Shown piece after piece: positions 35,315 through 43,618 of a DNA stretch of 64,000 bases (the first letter of the stretch is position 1; every line of letters begins with the position of its first letter). The notes below the pieces were generated by a model. It did not search any database. It saw only the letters and a program-made list of their open reading frames with translations, and was not told the origin of the DNA. The position numbers and the translations under genes are program-made. This DNA comes from Phaeobacter gallaeciensis (lineage in GTDB: Bacteria; Pseudomonadota; Alphaproteobacteria; Rhodobacterales; Rhodobacteraceae): the NCBI RefSeq assembly GCF_001678945.1, contig NZ_CP015124.1:2580001-2644000 (forward strand), read 5' to 3'.

Positions 35315-35373
35315 TTTACGCAATTGTGAAGGCGCTCAGGCCGTTTTCGCTATTCGCTACACATTTGCGTAAA
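35315..35373. promoter_or_regulatory. Long inverted repeat upstream of the 35436 gene
   Basis: TTTACGCAATTGTG (35315-35328) and CACATTTGCGTAAA (35360-35373) are 14-base arms with one mismatch and a 31-base spacer. It lies between the divergent transporter operon and the SAM-binding protein gene, so it may be a pair of operator half-sites or a looping site. The regulator is unknown. Confidence 0.45.
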
Positions 35374-35435
35374 AGTCTGACACATCTGCACGGGATTGGC
35401 CGCCGCGCGGCCATGGCGTGCAAGGAGACCGTAAC

Positions 35436-35930
35436 ATGATCACCCGTCTGGACCTTTTTATCGATCGCATGGTGTCCCAGCGTGCCTGTCTGGATTACGC
35501 CATTGCCGAAACCGCTGGTATGAGCGGCCCGGTCTTTGAGCTGGGGCTTGGGAACGGGCGCACCTACCACCACATGAAGCACAATATCAACGGCCGGGAT
35601 ATCTATGTCTTCGAACGCGCTGTTGCCTCGCATCCTGACAGCACCCCGCCCGAGGAACTGACGATCCTTGGCGATGTGCGTGAAACGCTACCGGCAGCCG
35701 TGGAACGGTTCGGTGCGACCGCCAGTCTGATCCACGCGGATCTAGGCGGTCACAACCGCGCCAAGAACGATGCCTTTGCCCGGCTGGTGTCGCCGCTCAT
35801 CGAACCGCTGCTGGCGGTGGGCGGCATGATGGTGTCCTCGGACCGGATGTATTTTGACAGCTTGCGCGAAATGCCCCTGCCGCCGGACGCGGTCGAGGGG
35901 CGCTGCTTCATCTACCGCCGCGACGCCTGA
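35436..35930 (+). CDS. Small SAM-dependent methyltransferase-like protein, paralogue of the 18646 gene
   Basis: The 164-residue product contains FELGLGNGRTYHHMK near residue 40, matching DMGLGNGRTYDHL of the minus-strand gene at 18646-19122. Similarity runs from the N-terminus (RLD, then QR) through HP-x3-PPE and the C-terminal EGR-x3-YR. The fold expected is a small class I methyltransferase; acceptor unknown. AAGGAG lies 9 bases before the ATG at 35436, so the GTG at 35418 is rejected. It stands alone, divergent from the peptide-transporter operon. Confidence 0.8.
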   Translation: MITRLDLFIDRMVSQRACLDYAIAETAGMSGPVFELGLGNGRTYHHMKHNINGRDIYVFERAVASHPDSTPPEELTILGDVRETLPAAVERFGATASLIHADLGGHNRAKNDAFARLVSPLIEPLLAVGGMMVSSDRMYFDSLREMPLPPDAVEGRCFIYRRDA

Positions 35931-36005
35931 TCCGCGCGACGCTCCGTCATGCTGGCCTCACGTGCTGCCCTGCCCCTAGGCTGGCGGTAACAGAGGGAGG
36001 CTGCC

Positions 36006-36635
36006 ATGATTTTCTACGATTGCTCCACCGCGCCGAACCCGCGTCGGGCGCGGATGTTTCTTGCGGAGAAGGGGCTGAGCCCTGAAACCCATGACATTTC
36101 CATCGCCAAGGGAGAGCAGCTGGACGCGACCTTTCTGGCGGTGAACCCGCGCGCGACGATCCCGGTTCTGGTCACCGATACGGGCACTGTCCTGACCGAA
36201 AACCTTGGCATTGCCGCCTATCTGGAGGCGGCGCATCCGGAACCGCCGTTGATGGGACGCGACGCCGATGAAAAAGGGCTGGTGCTGATGTGGAACTCCA
36301 TCGTCGAACAGCAGGGCGGCGCCCCCGTGGCCGAGGTGTTGCGCAACACTCACCCGGCGTTTGAAAACCGCGCCATTCCCGGCCCCGATCACTATGCCCA
36401 GATCCCTGAGCTGGCCGAACGGGGACAGGCGCGGACTGCGCGGTTCTTTGATCTCTTGGAAGAGCGCCTGCAGGACAGCCCCTTCCTTGCCACTGATCAT
36501 TTCACGCTGGCGGATATCTCGGCCTTCGTCTTTGTCGACTTTGCTCGCGTGATCAAGATGCGCGTGCCCGAAGCCAACACGGCCACGCTGGCCTGGCAAG
36601 AGGCCATTCGGGAGCGTCCAAGTTCGCAGTTGTAG
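36006..36635 (+). CDS. Glutathione S-transferase family protein
   Basis: The 209-residue product has the thioredoxin-like N-terminal domain with CSTAPNPRRARMFLAEKG at residues 6-23 and the cis-proline plus glutathione-binding stretch TIPVLVTDTGTVLTENLGIAAYLE (Pro near 53, Glu-Asn near 63). The all-helical C-terminal domain includes LATDHFTLADISAFV, the N-capping box. It is probably a soluble detoxification or isomerase enzyme. Shine-Dalgarno GAGGGAGG precedes the ATG. Confidence 0.9.
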   Translation: MIFYDCSTAPNPRRARMFLAEKGLSPETHDISIAKGEQLDATFLAVNPRATIPVLVTDTGTVLTENLGIAAYLEAAHPEPPLMGRDADEKGLVLMWNSIVEQQGGAPVAEVLRNTHPAFENRAIPGPDHYAQIPELAERGQARTARFFDLLEERLQDSPFLATDHFTLADISAFVFVDFARVIKMRVPEANTATLAWQEAIRERPSSQL

Positions 36636-36723
36636 GCCGGGAGGGCAGAGGAGGAGGTCTCGCGCAGCGATGGCACGTCCTGACAGCCCGATTTGGGAGC
36701 CAATATCAGGATTTAGTCACGCG

Positions 36724-37206
36724 CTACTTGCCCTTAATTCGGGCTTGAAAGGCGTCAAATTCCGTTTCGGCGACGCGATAGCTTTGCTTGGTCATTTTCG
36801 GTGCTGCAAGCGCCTCATAAAATCGTTGTGCGCCACCGTTGGTGCCGTCTGTGGCCCAGTCAAAACGGGTGCAGCCCTCGCGACGTGCCACATCGATGAG
36901 GGCGGATAACAATGCTTTTCCAACACCCTTTTGTCGTACGGTCGGAGAAACAAACAGCTCTTTCATGACCAGTGATATGCCCGGGCCGGCCGGGAAGCTT
37001 AGTCCCCATGTGGCCAACCCGACGGGCTGGGTGCCATCAAAGGCCAGATGGCACGCCATGTGCCTTTCGGCGCGGAGCAGTGCAAGCACCCGCTCTTCTT
37101 GATCATGGGTGGCAGGGGCAATCTGGTAATACGCGAGGCAGGCCCGGTGAAGAGTACGGAACGCCTCTGCATCTTCTGCCCTGAACGCTCGGACTGTCAC
37201 GCTCAT
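36724..37206 (-). CDS. GNAT family N-acetyltransferase
   Basis: The 160-residue product begins VTVRAFRAEDAEAFRTLH and has the acetyl-CoA pyrophosphate loop SPTVRQKGVGKALLSALID near residue 92 (the Q/R-x-x-G-x-G/A pattern) and a C-terminal NGGAQRFYEAL helix. ATG at 37206 is preferred over the longer frame because GGAG lies 7 bases ahead and the extension shows no similarity. Substrate unknown. Confidence 0.87.
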   Translation of the reverse strand: MSVTVRAFRAEDAEAFRTLHRACLAYYQIAPATHDQEERVLALLRAERHMACHLAFDGTQPVGLATWGLSFPAGPGISLVMKELFVSPTVRQKGVGKALLSALIDVARREGCTRFDWATDGTNGGAQRFYEALAAPKMTKQSYRVAETEFDAFQARIKGK

Positions 37207-37557
37207 TGGTTTTTCTCCAAGGCAATCGGGCGGGTAGTCTCGTTTCCCTTGCGGTGGCAGATGGCATGACGGCGGATGTTCTCGCGGCATCTCACTGTGC
37301 AGCCATTGCTCATTTCATGTCACCTTAGAAACCGTCTCAGCGTGAAGGCTCGCATACATAATGCGGGTGCTCAATGACCGTTCGTTCGCGGGCGGTGCGG
37401 GCCCGCGCGATGGACTGACACGATTTCGAGAGTCCAGGTGCCCTGGCCTTAAAATGAGACAAATGTCGCAACACCGTCAAATGCGGTGGACAAGGCGCGG
37501 TGGGCGCCGCAGGATGTTTGGTGCCCTGATTGGCGCACGTCACGAGGTGTTCTGTCC
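37207..37557. other. 351-base divergent region between GNAT and TetR genes
   Basis: No ORF with coding character is seen. Two short palindromes are present: GCGGGCCCGC (37397-37406) and GACA-AA-TGTC (37458-37467). The second lies 90 bases before the TetR ATG and could be an autoregulatory site, but it is short. Promoters for both flanking genes should be here. Confidence 0.35.
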
Positions 37558-38223
37558 ATGCCCCCCAAACCGATCCTGCACCGGGATGATCCCACCGCCG
37601 AACCCCTGACCGGCAACGTCAAGGTTACCCGGGCCGACTGGCTGAATGTGGCGATGGATGTGCTGATCAGCCACGGGGTTGAGCAGGTCAAGGTGCTGGC
37701 CCTGGCCGAGCGCATGGGCGTGTCGCGCTCCTCCTTCTACTGGTATTTCAAATCGCGGCAGGATCTGCTGGATGCGCTGTTGCAGACGTGGGAGCAGACC
37801 AACACCGCCGCGATGGTTGCCCAGACCGAAGCCCCTGCCGCCGCGATCACGGGTGCGGTGCTGAACGTCTTTCACTGCATTGCCAACCCGGATCTGTTCA
37901 ATACCGCGCTCGATTTCGCGGTGCGGGACTGGGCGCGGCGCTCGGGCAAGGTGCGCAGCCTGCTGGACCGTTCCGATGCACGGCGGGTGAAAGCGCTCAG
38001 CGACATGTTCTCCCGCTATGGCTATCCGGAGCTGGAGGCAAAGACCCGGGCCAAGGTTCTTTACTACATGCAGCTTGGCTATGACATGGCGGAGCCGAAC
38101 GAGAGCCATAAGGAACGGTTGCAGATGACGCCTCATTACCTGCGGGTCTTCACAGGCAAAGAACCCCTGCCGGAGGAGCTGGAAGAATTCGCCGTCTACA
38201 CGGAAAGATACTGGGACGTCTGA
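37558..38223 (+). CDS. TetR/AcrR family transcriptional regulator
   Basis: The 221-residue protein has an N-terminal HTH with WLNVAMDVLISHGVEQVKVLAL, followed by AERMGVSRSSFYWYFKSRQDLLDALL, the TetR recognition-helix signature (S-S-F-Y-W-Y-F near residue 60). The C-terminal ligand domain is unassigned. ATG at 37558 is chosen since the upstream extension to 37486 is not similar to the family. The target genes cannot be deduced; the GNAT gene is the nearest divergent neighbour. Confidence 0.9.
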   Translation: MPPKPILHRDDPTAEPLTGNVKVTRADWLNVAMDVLISHGVEQVKVLALAERMGVSRSSFYWYFKSRQDLLDALLQTWEQTNTAAMVAQTEAPAAAITGAVLNVFHCIANPDLFNTALDFAVRDWARRSGKVRSLLDRSDARRVKALSDMFSRYGYPELEAKTRAKVLYYMQLGYDMAEPNESHKERLQMTPHYLRVFTGKEPLPEELEEFAVYTERYWDV

Positions 38224-38248
38224 GACGACCGGGTCTGGCAACCATCGC

Positions 38249-38686
38249 CTAGGCGGGGCTGGGCACAGGCGGCTGACAAATCTCCCAAAACCGGAAAAGA
38301 GAGGTCAGCAGCGTCTTCAGCTCGGCCGCACCTTGGGGCTTGATGAAATATCCGCTGACATTGTGCTTATAAGCCTCGGCAATGTCCGCGTGATTGTCTG
38401 ATGTGGTGAACATGAAGACGATCTGATCTGCCGTGTCCGGGTTGGCGCGCAGGGCGCTCAGAAAATCATGGCCGTTCATGCGCGGCATATTGATATCCAG
38501 CAGGATAAGGAACGGGCTTTCGATTGATATCCCCGGGGCTGTGCCCGCCAGGATATCCAGTGCTTCGACGCCGTCACGCGCCCGCACGACGGTTGCCGGA
38601 AGATCAAGCCGTTTCAAAGTACGTTCCAGGATCATCGCATCCAGGTCGCTGTCTTCGACCAGAAGGATGTTCATTTCAGTTGGCAT
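38249..38686 (-). CDS. Single-domain response regulator (CheY-like)
   Basis: The 145-residue receiver has no output domain. It shows the acidic pair in ILLVEDSDLD, the phospho-acceptor Asp in FLILLDINMPRMNGHDFL, the Thr in FMFTTSDN and the Lys in GYFIKPQGAAEL. ATG at 38686 and ATG at 38674 are both possible starts; the longer frame to 38731 is less likely. No histidine kinase gene is nearby. Such orphan receivers often act in phosphorelays or in general stress control. Confidence 0.88.
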   Translation of the reverse strand: MPTEMNILLVEDSDLDAMILERTLKRLDLPATVVRARDGVEALDILAGTAPGISIESPFLILLDINMPRMNGHDFLSALRANPDTADQIVFMFTTSDNHADIAEAYKHNVSGYFIKPQGAAELKTLLTSLFRFWEICQPPVPSPA

Positions 38687-38934
38687 ACAGGCAGGCCCTT
38701 TCCGAACCGTCTGGTGTGCGTGTCCCGGCACTGCTTGGCCGGTTTCCCAAGGCGCGTTGCGTCCTTATCGGAACGAAGTCACCCATCGTTCGAAAATTAT
38801 GCATTTCTGTGGCTACTTTTACAATTGCCAATCCGGCACTGGCCGCAATCGGTCGCACTGTGCAGCCCGATGGGAGAGGCGTTTTCAATCCGGGGCAGCG
38901 GAAAGCGGTGCTGGATAAGCAAGAGTTTTGGATC

Positions 38935-38971
38935 AAAAAAGGGCGCGCTGCGCAGAGGTAGGCGCGCCCTT
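38935..38971 (-). terminator. Intrinsic terminator of the indolepyruvate oxidoreductase gene
   Basis: Read on the minus strand, AAGGGCGCGCC and GGCGCGCCC-type arms (38961-38971 and 38941-38948 region) form a GC-rich stem. It is followed by six T residues (AAAAAA at 38935-38940 on the plus strand). It ends 19 bases after the stop codon. Confidence 0.75.
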
Positions 38972-38989
38972 GATCGGGAGAGACGGCAC

Positions 38990-41900
38990 TCAGAGCTGGC
39001 CGAGCTGTTGGTCGACCTCTTGGCGCACCTTGGCGGCGGCCTCCATGCGGACTGGGCCATAGCCCCGGATCTCCATCGGTGCTGCCAGGATGTCGGCGCA
39101 GGTGTCGTGCCGGTCCGCGCCATAGGCACGTGCGACCTTGGTCATCGCCGCCTCGTACCAGTCCAGAAGGTCGCGGTGCAGGCGGGCCTCGGCGTGATAG
39201 CCAAAGGGGTTGAACGCGCTGCCACGCAGGCCCTTGGCCTTGGCCATCACCGACAGAGCCGGGCGTAGCCAGGCGCCAAAGGCGCTTTTCTTCGGGCGGC
39301 CCCGGCTGTCCTTGCCGCGCGCCAGCAGAGGCGGCGCGAGATGGTATTTGACTGAATAGTTGCCGTCGAATTCCGACGCGATCTGCTCCTTGAAACTGTC
39401 TGCGGTCAGCAGGCGGGCGACCTCATATTCATCCTTATAGGCCATCAGTTTGAACAGGGATTTGGCGGCGCGTGTGACCAGATCATCCTGCACGTCGGCT
39501 GGCAGGGCGCTGCGCAGGCGGTCCAGCGTGGCGCGATAGCGGGCAGCGTAATTGGCATCCTGATACTCGGTCAGGAAGGCCGCGCGGTGGTCGATCATCT
39601 GCTCCAGCGTTTCGGTCTCTTCCGGGGTTTCGTCGTAGAACTGGCTGACAAGGCCGGGGTCCACCGCCATGGCGCGCCCGATGGCAAAGGCGAGGTGGTT
39701 CTTGTCGATGGCCACGCCGTTGAGTTCGATCGCCTGATTGAGTGCTGCACCGCTGACCGGCACCAGCCCCTTTTGCCAGGCAAAGCCCAGCATCATCACA
39801 TTGGCCAGAACCGCATCGCCCAAGAGCGCCTCGGCCGCCTCATTGGCGTTGAAGCCCGACAGGTTCTCGGCCCCGACCACCGCTTCGATCTCCTTTTCGC
39901 GCAGGCCTGTCATCAGGTCGGCGTCGCGGCGCAGCACCAGATCGCCCGTTGGCATCTCGGCGCGGTTCAGCACCACCTTGGTGCCCGCGCGATAATGGGC
40001 CGACGCCTTGGGGGCGGAGGAGACCACCACATCGCAGCCAATGACCGCATCTGCGGCGGCCTGATCGATACGCACCTGGTTCAGCGTTTCGGGCGCGTTC
40101 GACAGGCGGATATAGCTGAGGACGGTGCCGAATTTCTGCGCAAAGCCGGTGAAGTCCAGCACGCTCGACCCCTTGCCTTCAAGGTGCGCGGCCATGGTGA
40201 TCAGCGCGCCGACGGTGACAACGCCTGTGCCGCCCACCCCGGTGACGAGCAGATCGAACGGCTCGGCGAGGGAGGGAAGGTCCGGGGCGGGCAGGCGGGC
40301 CGCCAACTGGTCTGCATCGAGACCGGCAGGCTGCTTCTTGCGCCGCTCGCCACCTTCAACGGTGACAAAGCTGGGGCAAAAGCCGTTGAGACAGGAGAAA
40401 TCCTTGTTGCAGGAGGAGAGGTTGATCTTGCGCTTGCGCCCAAAGGGCGTCTCTTTCGGCTCTACACTCAGGCAGTTGGATTCCAACGAGCAATCGCCGC
40501 AGCCTTCGCAGACCAGATCGTTGATGAAAGCGAATTTCTTCGGGTCTTCCATCTTACCGCGCTTGCGGCGGCGGCGTTTCTCGGTGGCGCAGGTTTGTTC
40601 ATAGATCAGGACGGTGACGCCGGGTATTTCACGCAGTTCACGCTGTACCGCGTCCATTTCTTCCCGGTCGTGGAACGATGTGCCTGCCGGAAAATCGGCG
40701 CGGCTGAACTTACCGATGTCGTCGGACACCAGTGCGATCCGGTCCACCCCTTCGGCGCGGCAGGTCTGGGCGATGCCCGAAACGCTGACCGGCCCGTCCA
40801 CCGGCTGACCACCGGTCATGGCGACCGCATCGTTATAGAGGATCTTGTAGGTGATATTGGTTTTCGCCGCGACCGCCTGCCGGATCGCAAGGCTGCCCGA
40901 GTGATACCAGGTGCCCTCGCCCAGGTTCTGGAACACGTGCTTGTTCCCGTTGAACTGCGAGGCAACGGCCCAGGGCACACCTTCGCCGCCCATCTGGGCA
41001 TAGCCTGCGGTTTCGCGGTCCATCCAGCTGGCCATGACGTGGCAGCCGATGCCGGAGAATGCCTTGGAGCCCTCGGGCAGCTTGGTCGAGGTGTTGTGCG
41101 GGCAGCCCGAGCAGAAATAGGGCGTGCGGGTGGCGCCGGGCACGTTGATCAGTTTGGGGGGCTCAGCGGTCAGCGCGGCGGCCTTGGCGGGCAGGTTCTC
41201 TTCGGGGAAGAAGGCATCAAGCCGCGCGGCCACGATGGGTGCCAATTGCAGCGGGCTGAGTTCCCCGGTCCATGGGATCAGCGGCTCGCCCGCGCTGTCG
41301 TATTTGCCGACCATTTTCTTGGGCTTGTCGCCAGGCCAGTCGTAGAAATATTCCTTGAACTGGCTTTCGATGATGCCGCGCTTTTCCTCGACGACCAGTA
41401 CCTCTTCCTTGCCGTTCACAAAGCGCAGCGCCTCGGGGCGGGCCAGCGGCCAGACCATGCCGACCTTGTAGATGTCGATGCCCAGTCGGCGGCAGGCGGT
41501 CTCGTCCAGACCCAGAAGGCGCAGCGCCTCCATCAGATCAAGGTGCCCCTTGCCGGTGGTCACGAAACCGAACTTGGCGTCCTCGACGTCGTAGATGCGG
41601 CGGTCGATCGGGTTGGCTTCTGCAAAGGCGCGCACCGCCTTGATCTTGGCCTGGATCCGGGTCTCGATCTCGGGCGAGGGAAGATCAGCGCGGCGGATGT
41701 GCAGCCCGCCGGGGTAGGGCGGCAGCTCGGGCAGAACAAATTCACGGTCCGGCTGCAATTCCACGGACCGCGCGCTTTCGACGGTTTCCGACACGGCCTT
41801 GAAGCCGACCCAGGTGCCGGAATAGCGCGACAGGGCAAAGCCGTATTCGCCAAATGTCAGGAATTCGGAGACATCCGCCGGGTTCAGCACCGGCATGAAC

Positions 41901-42412
41901 CAGGCCATGAAGGCGACGTCCGACTGGTGCGGCATCGAGGAGCTGACGCAGCCGTGGTCGTCGCCCGCAACCACCAGCACGCCGCCCTTTTCGGACGATC
42001 CATAGGCGTTGCCATGCTTCAGTGCATCGCCAGAACGGTCGACGCCCGGCCCCTTGCCGTACCACATGGAAAAGACGCCCTCGACCTCGCAATGGGGATC
42101 CAGAACCGCCTGCTGCGCGCCCAGAACGGCGGTGGCGCCCAGATCCTCGTTCACGGCGGGCATGAATTTGACCTTGGCCTCTTCCATCCGCTTGCGTGAG
42201 CGCCAGAATTCCAGATCGACGGCGCCAAGGGGCGAGCCGCGATAGCCCGAAACGAAACCGGCGGTGTTCATTCCGGCGTTCTGATCGCGGCGGGACTGGT
42301 CCAGCATGATCCGCGCCAACGCCTGCGTGCCGGTGAGGAACACGCGGCCCTTGGTCATCTCGTAACGGTCATCGAGCTGGTAGCTGCGGAAGTCGTGGCT
42401 CAGCTTGGTCAT
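38990..42412 (-). CDS. Indolepyruvate ferredoxin oxidoreductase, fused alpha/gamma type
   Basis: This 1140-residue enzyme oxidatively decarboxylates aryl-2-oxoacids (indolepyruvate, phenylpyruvate) to aryl-acyl-CoA with TPP and ferredoxin. The N-terminal region has GTQALARIMLDQSRRD and NTAGFVSGYRGSPLG. The TPP/Mg domain lies around residues 430-545 (CSGCPHNTSTKLPEG, GEGTWYHSGSLAIRQA). A ferredoxin-type cysteine motif CEGCGDC is at 635-641, with further Cys to about 680. The gamma domain follows with VTGVGGTGVVTVGALITMA. ATG at 42412 has GAGGA before it; the frame extends to 42484 without family similarity. Divergent from an Lrp gene. Confidence 0.94.
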   Translation of the reverse strand: MTKLSHDFRSYQLDDRYEMTKGRVFLTGTQALARIMLDQSRRDQNAGMNTAGFVSGYRGSPLGAVDLEFWRSRKRMEEAKVKFMPAVNEDLGATAVLGAQQAVLDPHCEVEGVFSMWYGKGPGVDRSGDALKHGNAYGSSEKGGVLVVAGDDHGCVSSSMPHQSDVAFMAWFMPVLNPADVSEFLTFGEYGFALSRYSGTWVGFKAVSETVESARSVELQPDREFVLPELPPYPGGLHIRRADLPSPEIETRIQAKIKAVRAFAEANPIDRRIYDVEDAKFGFVTTGKGHLDLMEALRLLGLDETACRRLGIDIYKVGMVWPLARPEALRFVNGKEEVLVVEEKRGIIESQFKEYFYDWPGDKPKKMVGKYDSAGEPLIPWTGELSPLQLAPIVAARLDAFFPEENLPAKAAALTAEPPKLINVPGATRTPYFCSGCPHNTSTKLPEGSKAFSGIGCHVMASWMDRETAGYAQMGGEGVPWAVASQFNGNKHVFQNLGEGTWYHSGSLAIRQAVAAKTNITYKILYNDAVAMTGGQPVDGPVSVSGIAQTCRAEGVDRIALVSDDIGKFSRADFPAGTSFHDREEMDAVQRELREIPGVTVLIYEQTCATEKRRRRKRGKMEDPKKFAFINDLVCEGCGDCSLESNCLSVEPKETPFGRKRKINLSSCNKDFSCLNGFCPSFVTVEGGERRKKQPAGLDADQLAARLPAPDLPSLAEPFDLLVTGVGGTGVVTVGALITMAAHLEGKGSSVLDFTGFAQKFGTVLSYIRLSNAPETLNQVRIDQAAADAVIGCDVVVSSAPKASAHYRAGTKVVLNRAEMPTGDLVLRRDADLMTGLREKEIEAVVGAENLSGFNANEAAEALLGDAVLANVMMLGFAWQKGLVPVSGAALNQAIELNGVAIDKNHLAFAIGRAMAVDPGLVSQFYDETPEETETLEQMIDHRAAFLTEYQDANYAARYRATLDRLRSALPADVQDDLVTRAAKSLFKLMAYKDEYEVARLLTADSFKEQIASEFDGNYSVKYHLAPPLLARGKDSRGRPKKSAFGAWLRPALSVMAKAKGLRGSAFNPFGYHAEARLHRDLLDWYEAAMTKVARAYGADRHDTCADILAAPMEIRGYGPVRMEAAAKVRQEVDQQLGQL

Positions 42413-42557
42413 CGGGGAGTCCTCGCGCGGGTAGTCTGTGATCGGGAAAGGATAATCCATTTGAGGCGGAAAATTTTGCCGCATCTACTGGCGTTTTGGC
42501 AATTTGTGGATAAATTGACCGATGTTGATCGCTATTATGAACTGGATAACCGTTGCA

Positions 42558-43016
42558 ATGAAGTTGGACGACCGCGACCGCCGTATATTGACCCTGTTGC
42601 AGGAGGATTCGCGTATTTCCAATGCGGATCTGGCCGAGGCTGTGGGCATGTCTCCTTCTGCCCTGTGGCGGCGGGTGCGTGCGCTGGAAGAAGCGGGTGT
42701 GATCGAACGCTATGGCGCGGTGGTGAATGCGGCGGCCATGGGGCTTGGCTTTCACGCCATGGTGCATGTGCAGCTGACACGGCATGATCCGGAAAAGCTG
42801 AAGGAGTTCATCCGCGCGGTTGAGAACAATTCGCTGGTGCAGGAGTGTTTTGCGACCACCGGCCAGTCGGATTATCACCTGCGGGTTCTGGCGCCGGATC
42901 TGGAGGCCTATAACCGGTTCCTGGAAGAGTTCCTGTTCCGCCTGCCTGCGGTGGCCAGCGCCCAGACCAACGTGGTGCTGCGCACGATCAAGCGGGACAG
43001 GCCGGTTGTCCCTTAG
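42558..43016 (+). CDS. Lrp/AsnC family transcriptional regulator
   Basis: The 152-residue regulator has KLDDRDRRILTLLQEDSRIS, then LAEAVGMSPSALWRRVRALEEAGVI (HTH, residues about 20-45). A RAM/AsnC effector domain follows, with VHVQLTRHDPEKL and ATTGQSDYHLRVL. It is divergent from the indolepyruvate oxidoreductase gene with 145 bases between, the usual setting for a local activator responsive to an aromatic amino acid. ATG at 42558 begins the conserved part; in-frame ATGs at 42522 and 42537 are alternatives. Confidence 0.9.
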   Translation: MKLDDRDRRILTLLQEDSRISNADLAEAVGMSPSALWRRVRALEEAGVIERYGAVVNAAAMGLGFHAMVHVQLTRHDPEKLKEFIRAVENNSLVQECFATTGQSDYHLRVLAPDLEAYNRFLEEFLFRLPAVASAQTNVVLRTIKRDRPVVP

Positions 43017-43028
43017 GCGGGTTGTGCC

Positions 43029-43418
43029 CTAGGTCGCGTATTTCAGCCAGGCGGCGGCCATGGCGATATAGGTCAGCTGGTGCAGCGCCTGATCGGTACC
43101 GGCAGCGCGCCAGAAAGCCGCCTGTTGCGGCGTCAGTTTCTTGCTGTCGGAATAGCGCGCCTTGCAGTAGTCGATGTTGAAATGCACGATCCATTCCAGC
43201 ACGCAGGTGATCAGGATGAACAGGACGGGCGCGCCCATCAGCACGAAGACCAGAATGGAACCCAGCGTGTGAACTCCGGCATGCTGCGCACGACCGCTGT
43301 GCAGGTATTCGCCGCGCCCCGACAGCATCTTTGGTGTCTGCAGAAAGAAATCTGCGAACATATGTTTGACCTGCATCAGGCAGAGCAGCAGCAATAATGT
43401 TCCGGTATGCTCCGGCAA
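43029..43418 (-). CDS. DUF3307 family membrane protein
   Basis: The 129-residue protein has about three hydrophobic segments and the DUF3307 landmarks KHMFADFFLQT near residue 18, HAGVHTLGS near 46 and ECVLEWIVHFNIDYCK-like LEWIVHFNIDYCKARY near 73. The start is TTG at 43418, supported by AGGGGA 6 bases ahead; the nearest in-frame ATG lies 14 codons later and would cut into the first membrane segment. Function unknown. It converges on the Lrp gene with 12 bases between. Confidence 0.82.
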   Translation of the reverse strand: MPEHTGTLLLLLCLMQVKHMFADFFLQTPKMLSGRGEYLHSGRAQHAGVHTLGSILVFVLMGAPVLFILITCVLEWIVHFNIDYCKARYSDSKKLTPQQAAFWRAAGTDQALHQLTYIAMAAAWLKYAT

Positions 43419-43618
43419 AACAGTCCCCTGTCATCTATACTGTCCGGGAACCTTACGTTTTTTTGCCGCCATGGCAAATGCTGCGTGCCCTTGTGCCGTG
43501 ACGACAGGCCAAAAAGGGCTTTGGTGCAGTTGCCATTGCCTGTCACAGGTAAACCGCGCTAGGCATATGTTGTACCGAATTTCAGACGCCTATCCGGAGC
43601 TGTCTCATAGAACGTTCT

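Noticed and set aside
39587-42199. 870-codon plus-strand frame opposite the indolepyruvate oxidoreductase
   Set aside because: Antisense shadow with low-complexity Ala/Gly/His/Arg composition; the oxidoreductase on the other strand is unmistakable.
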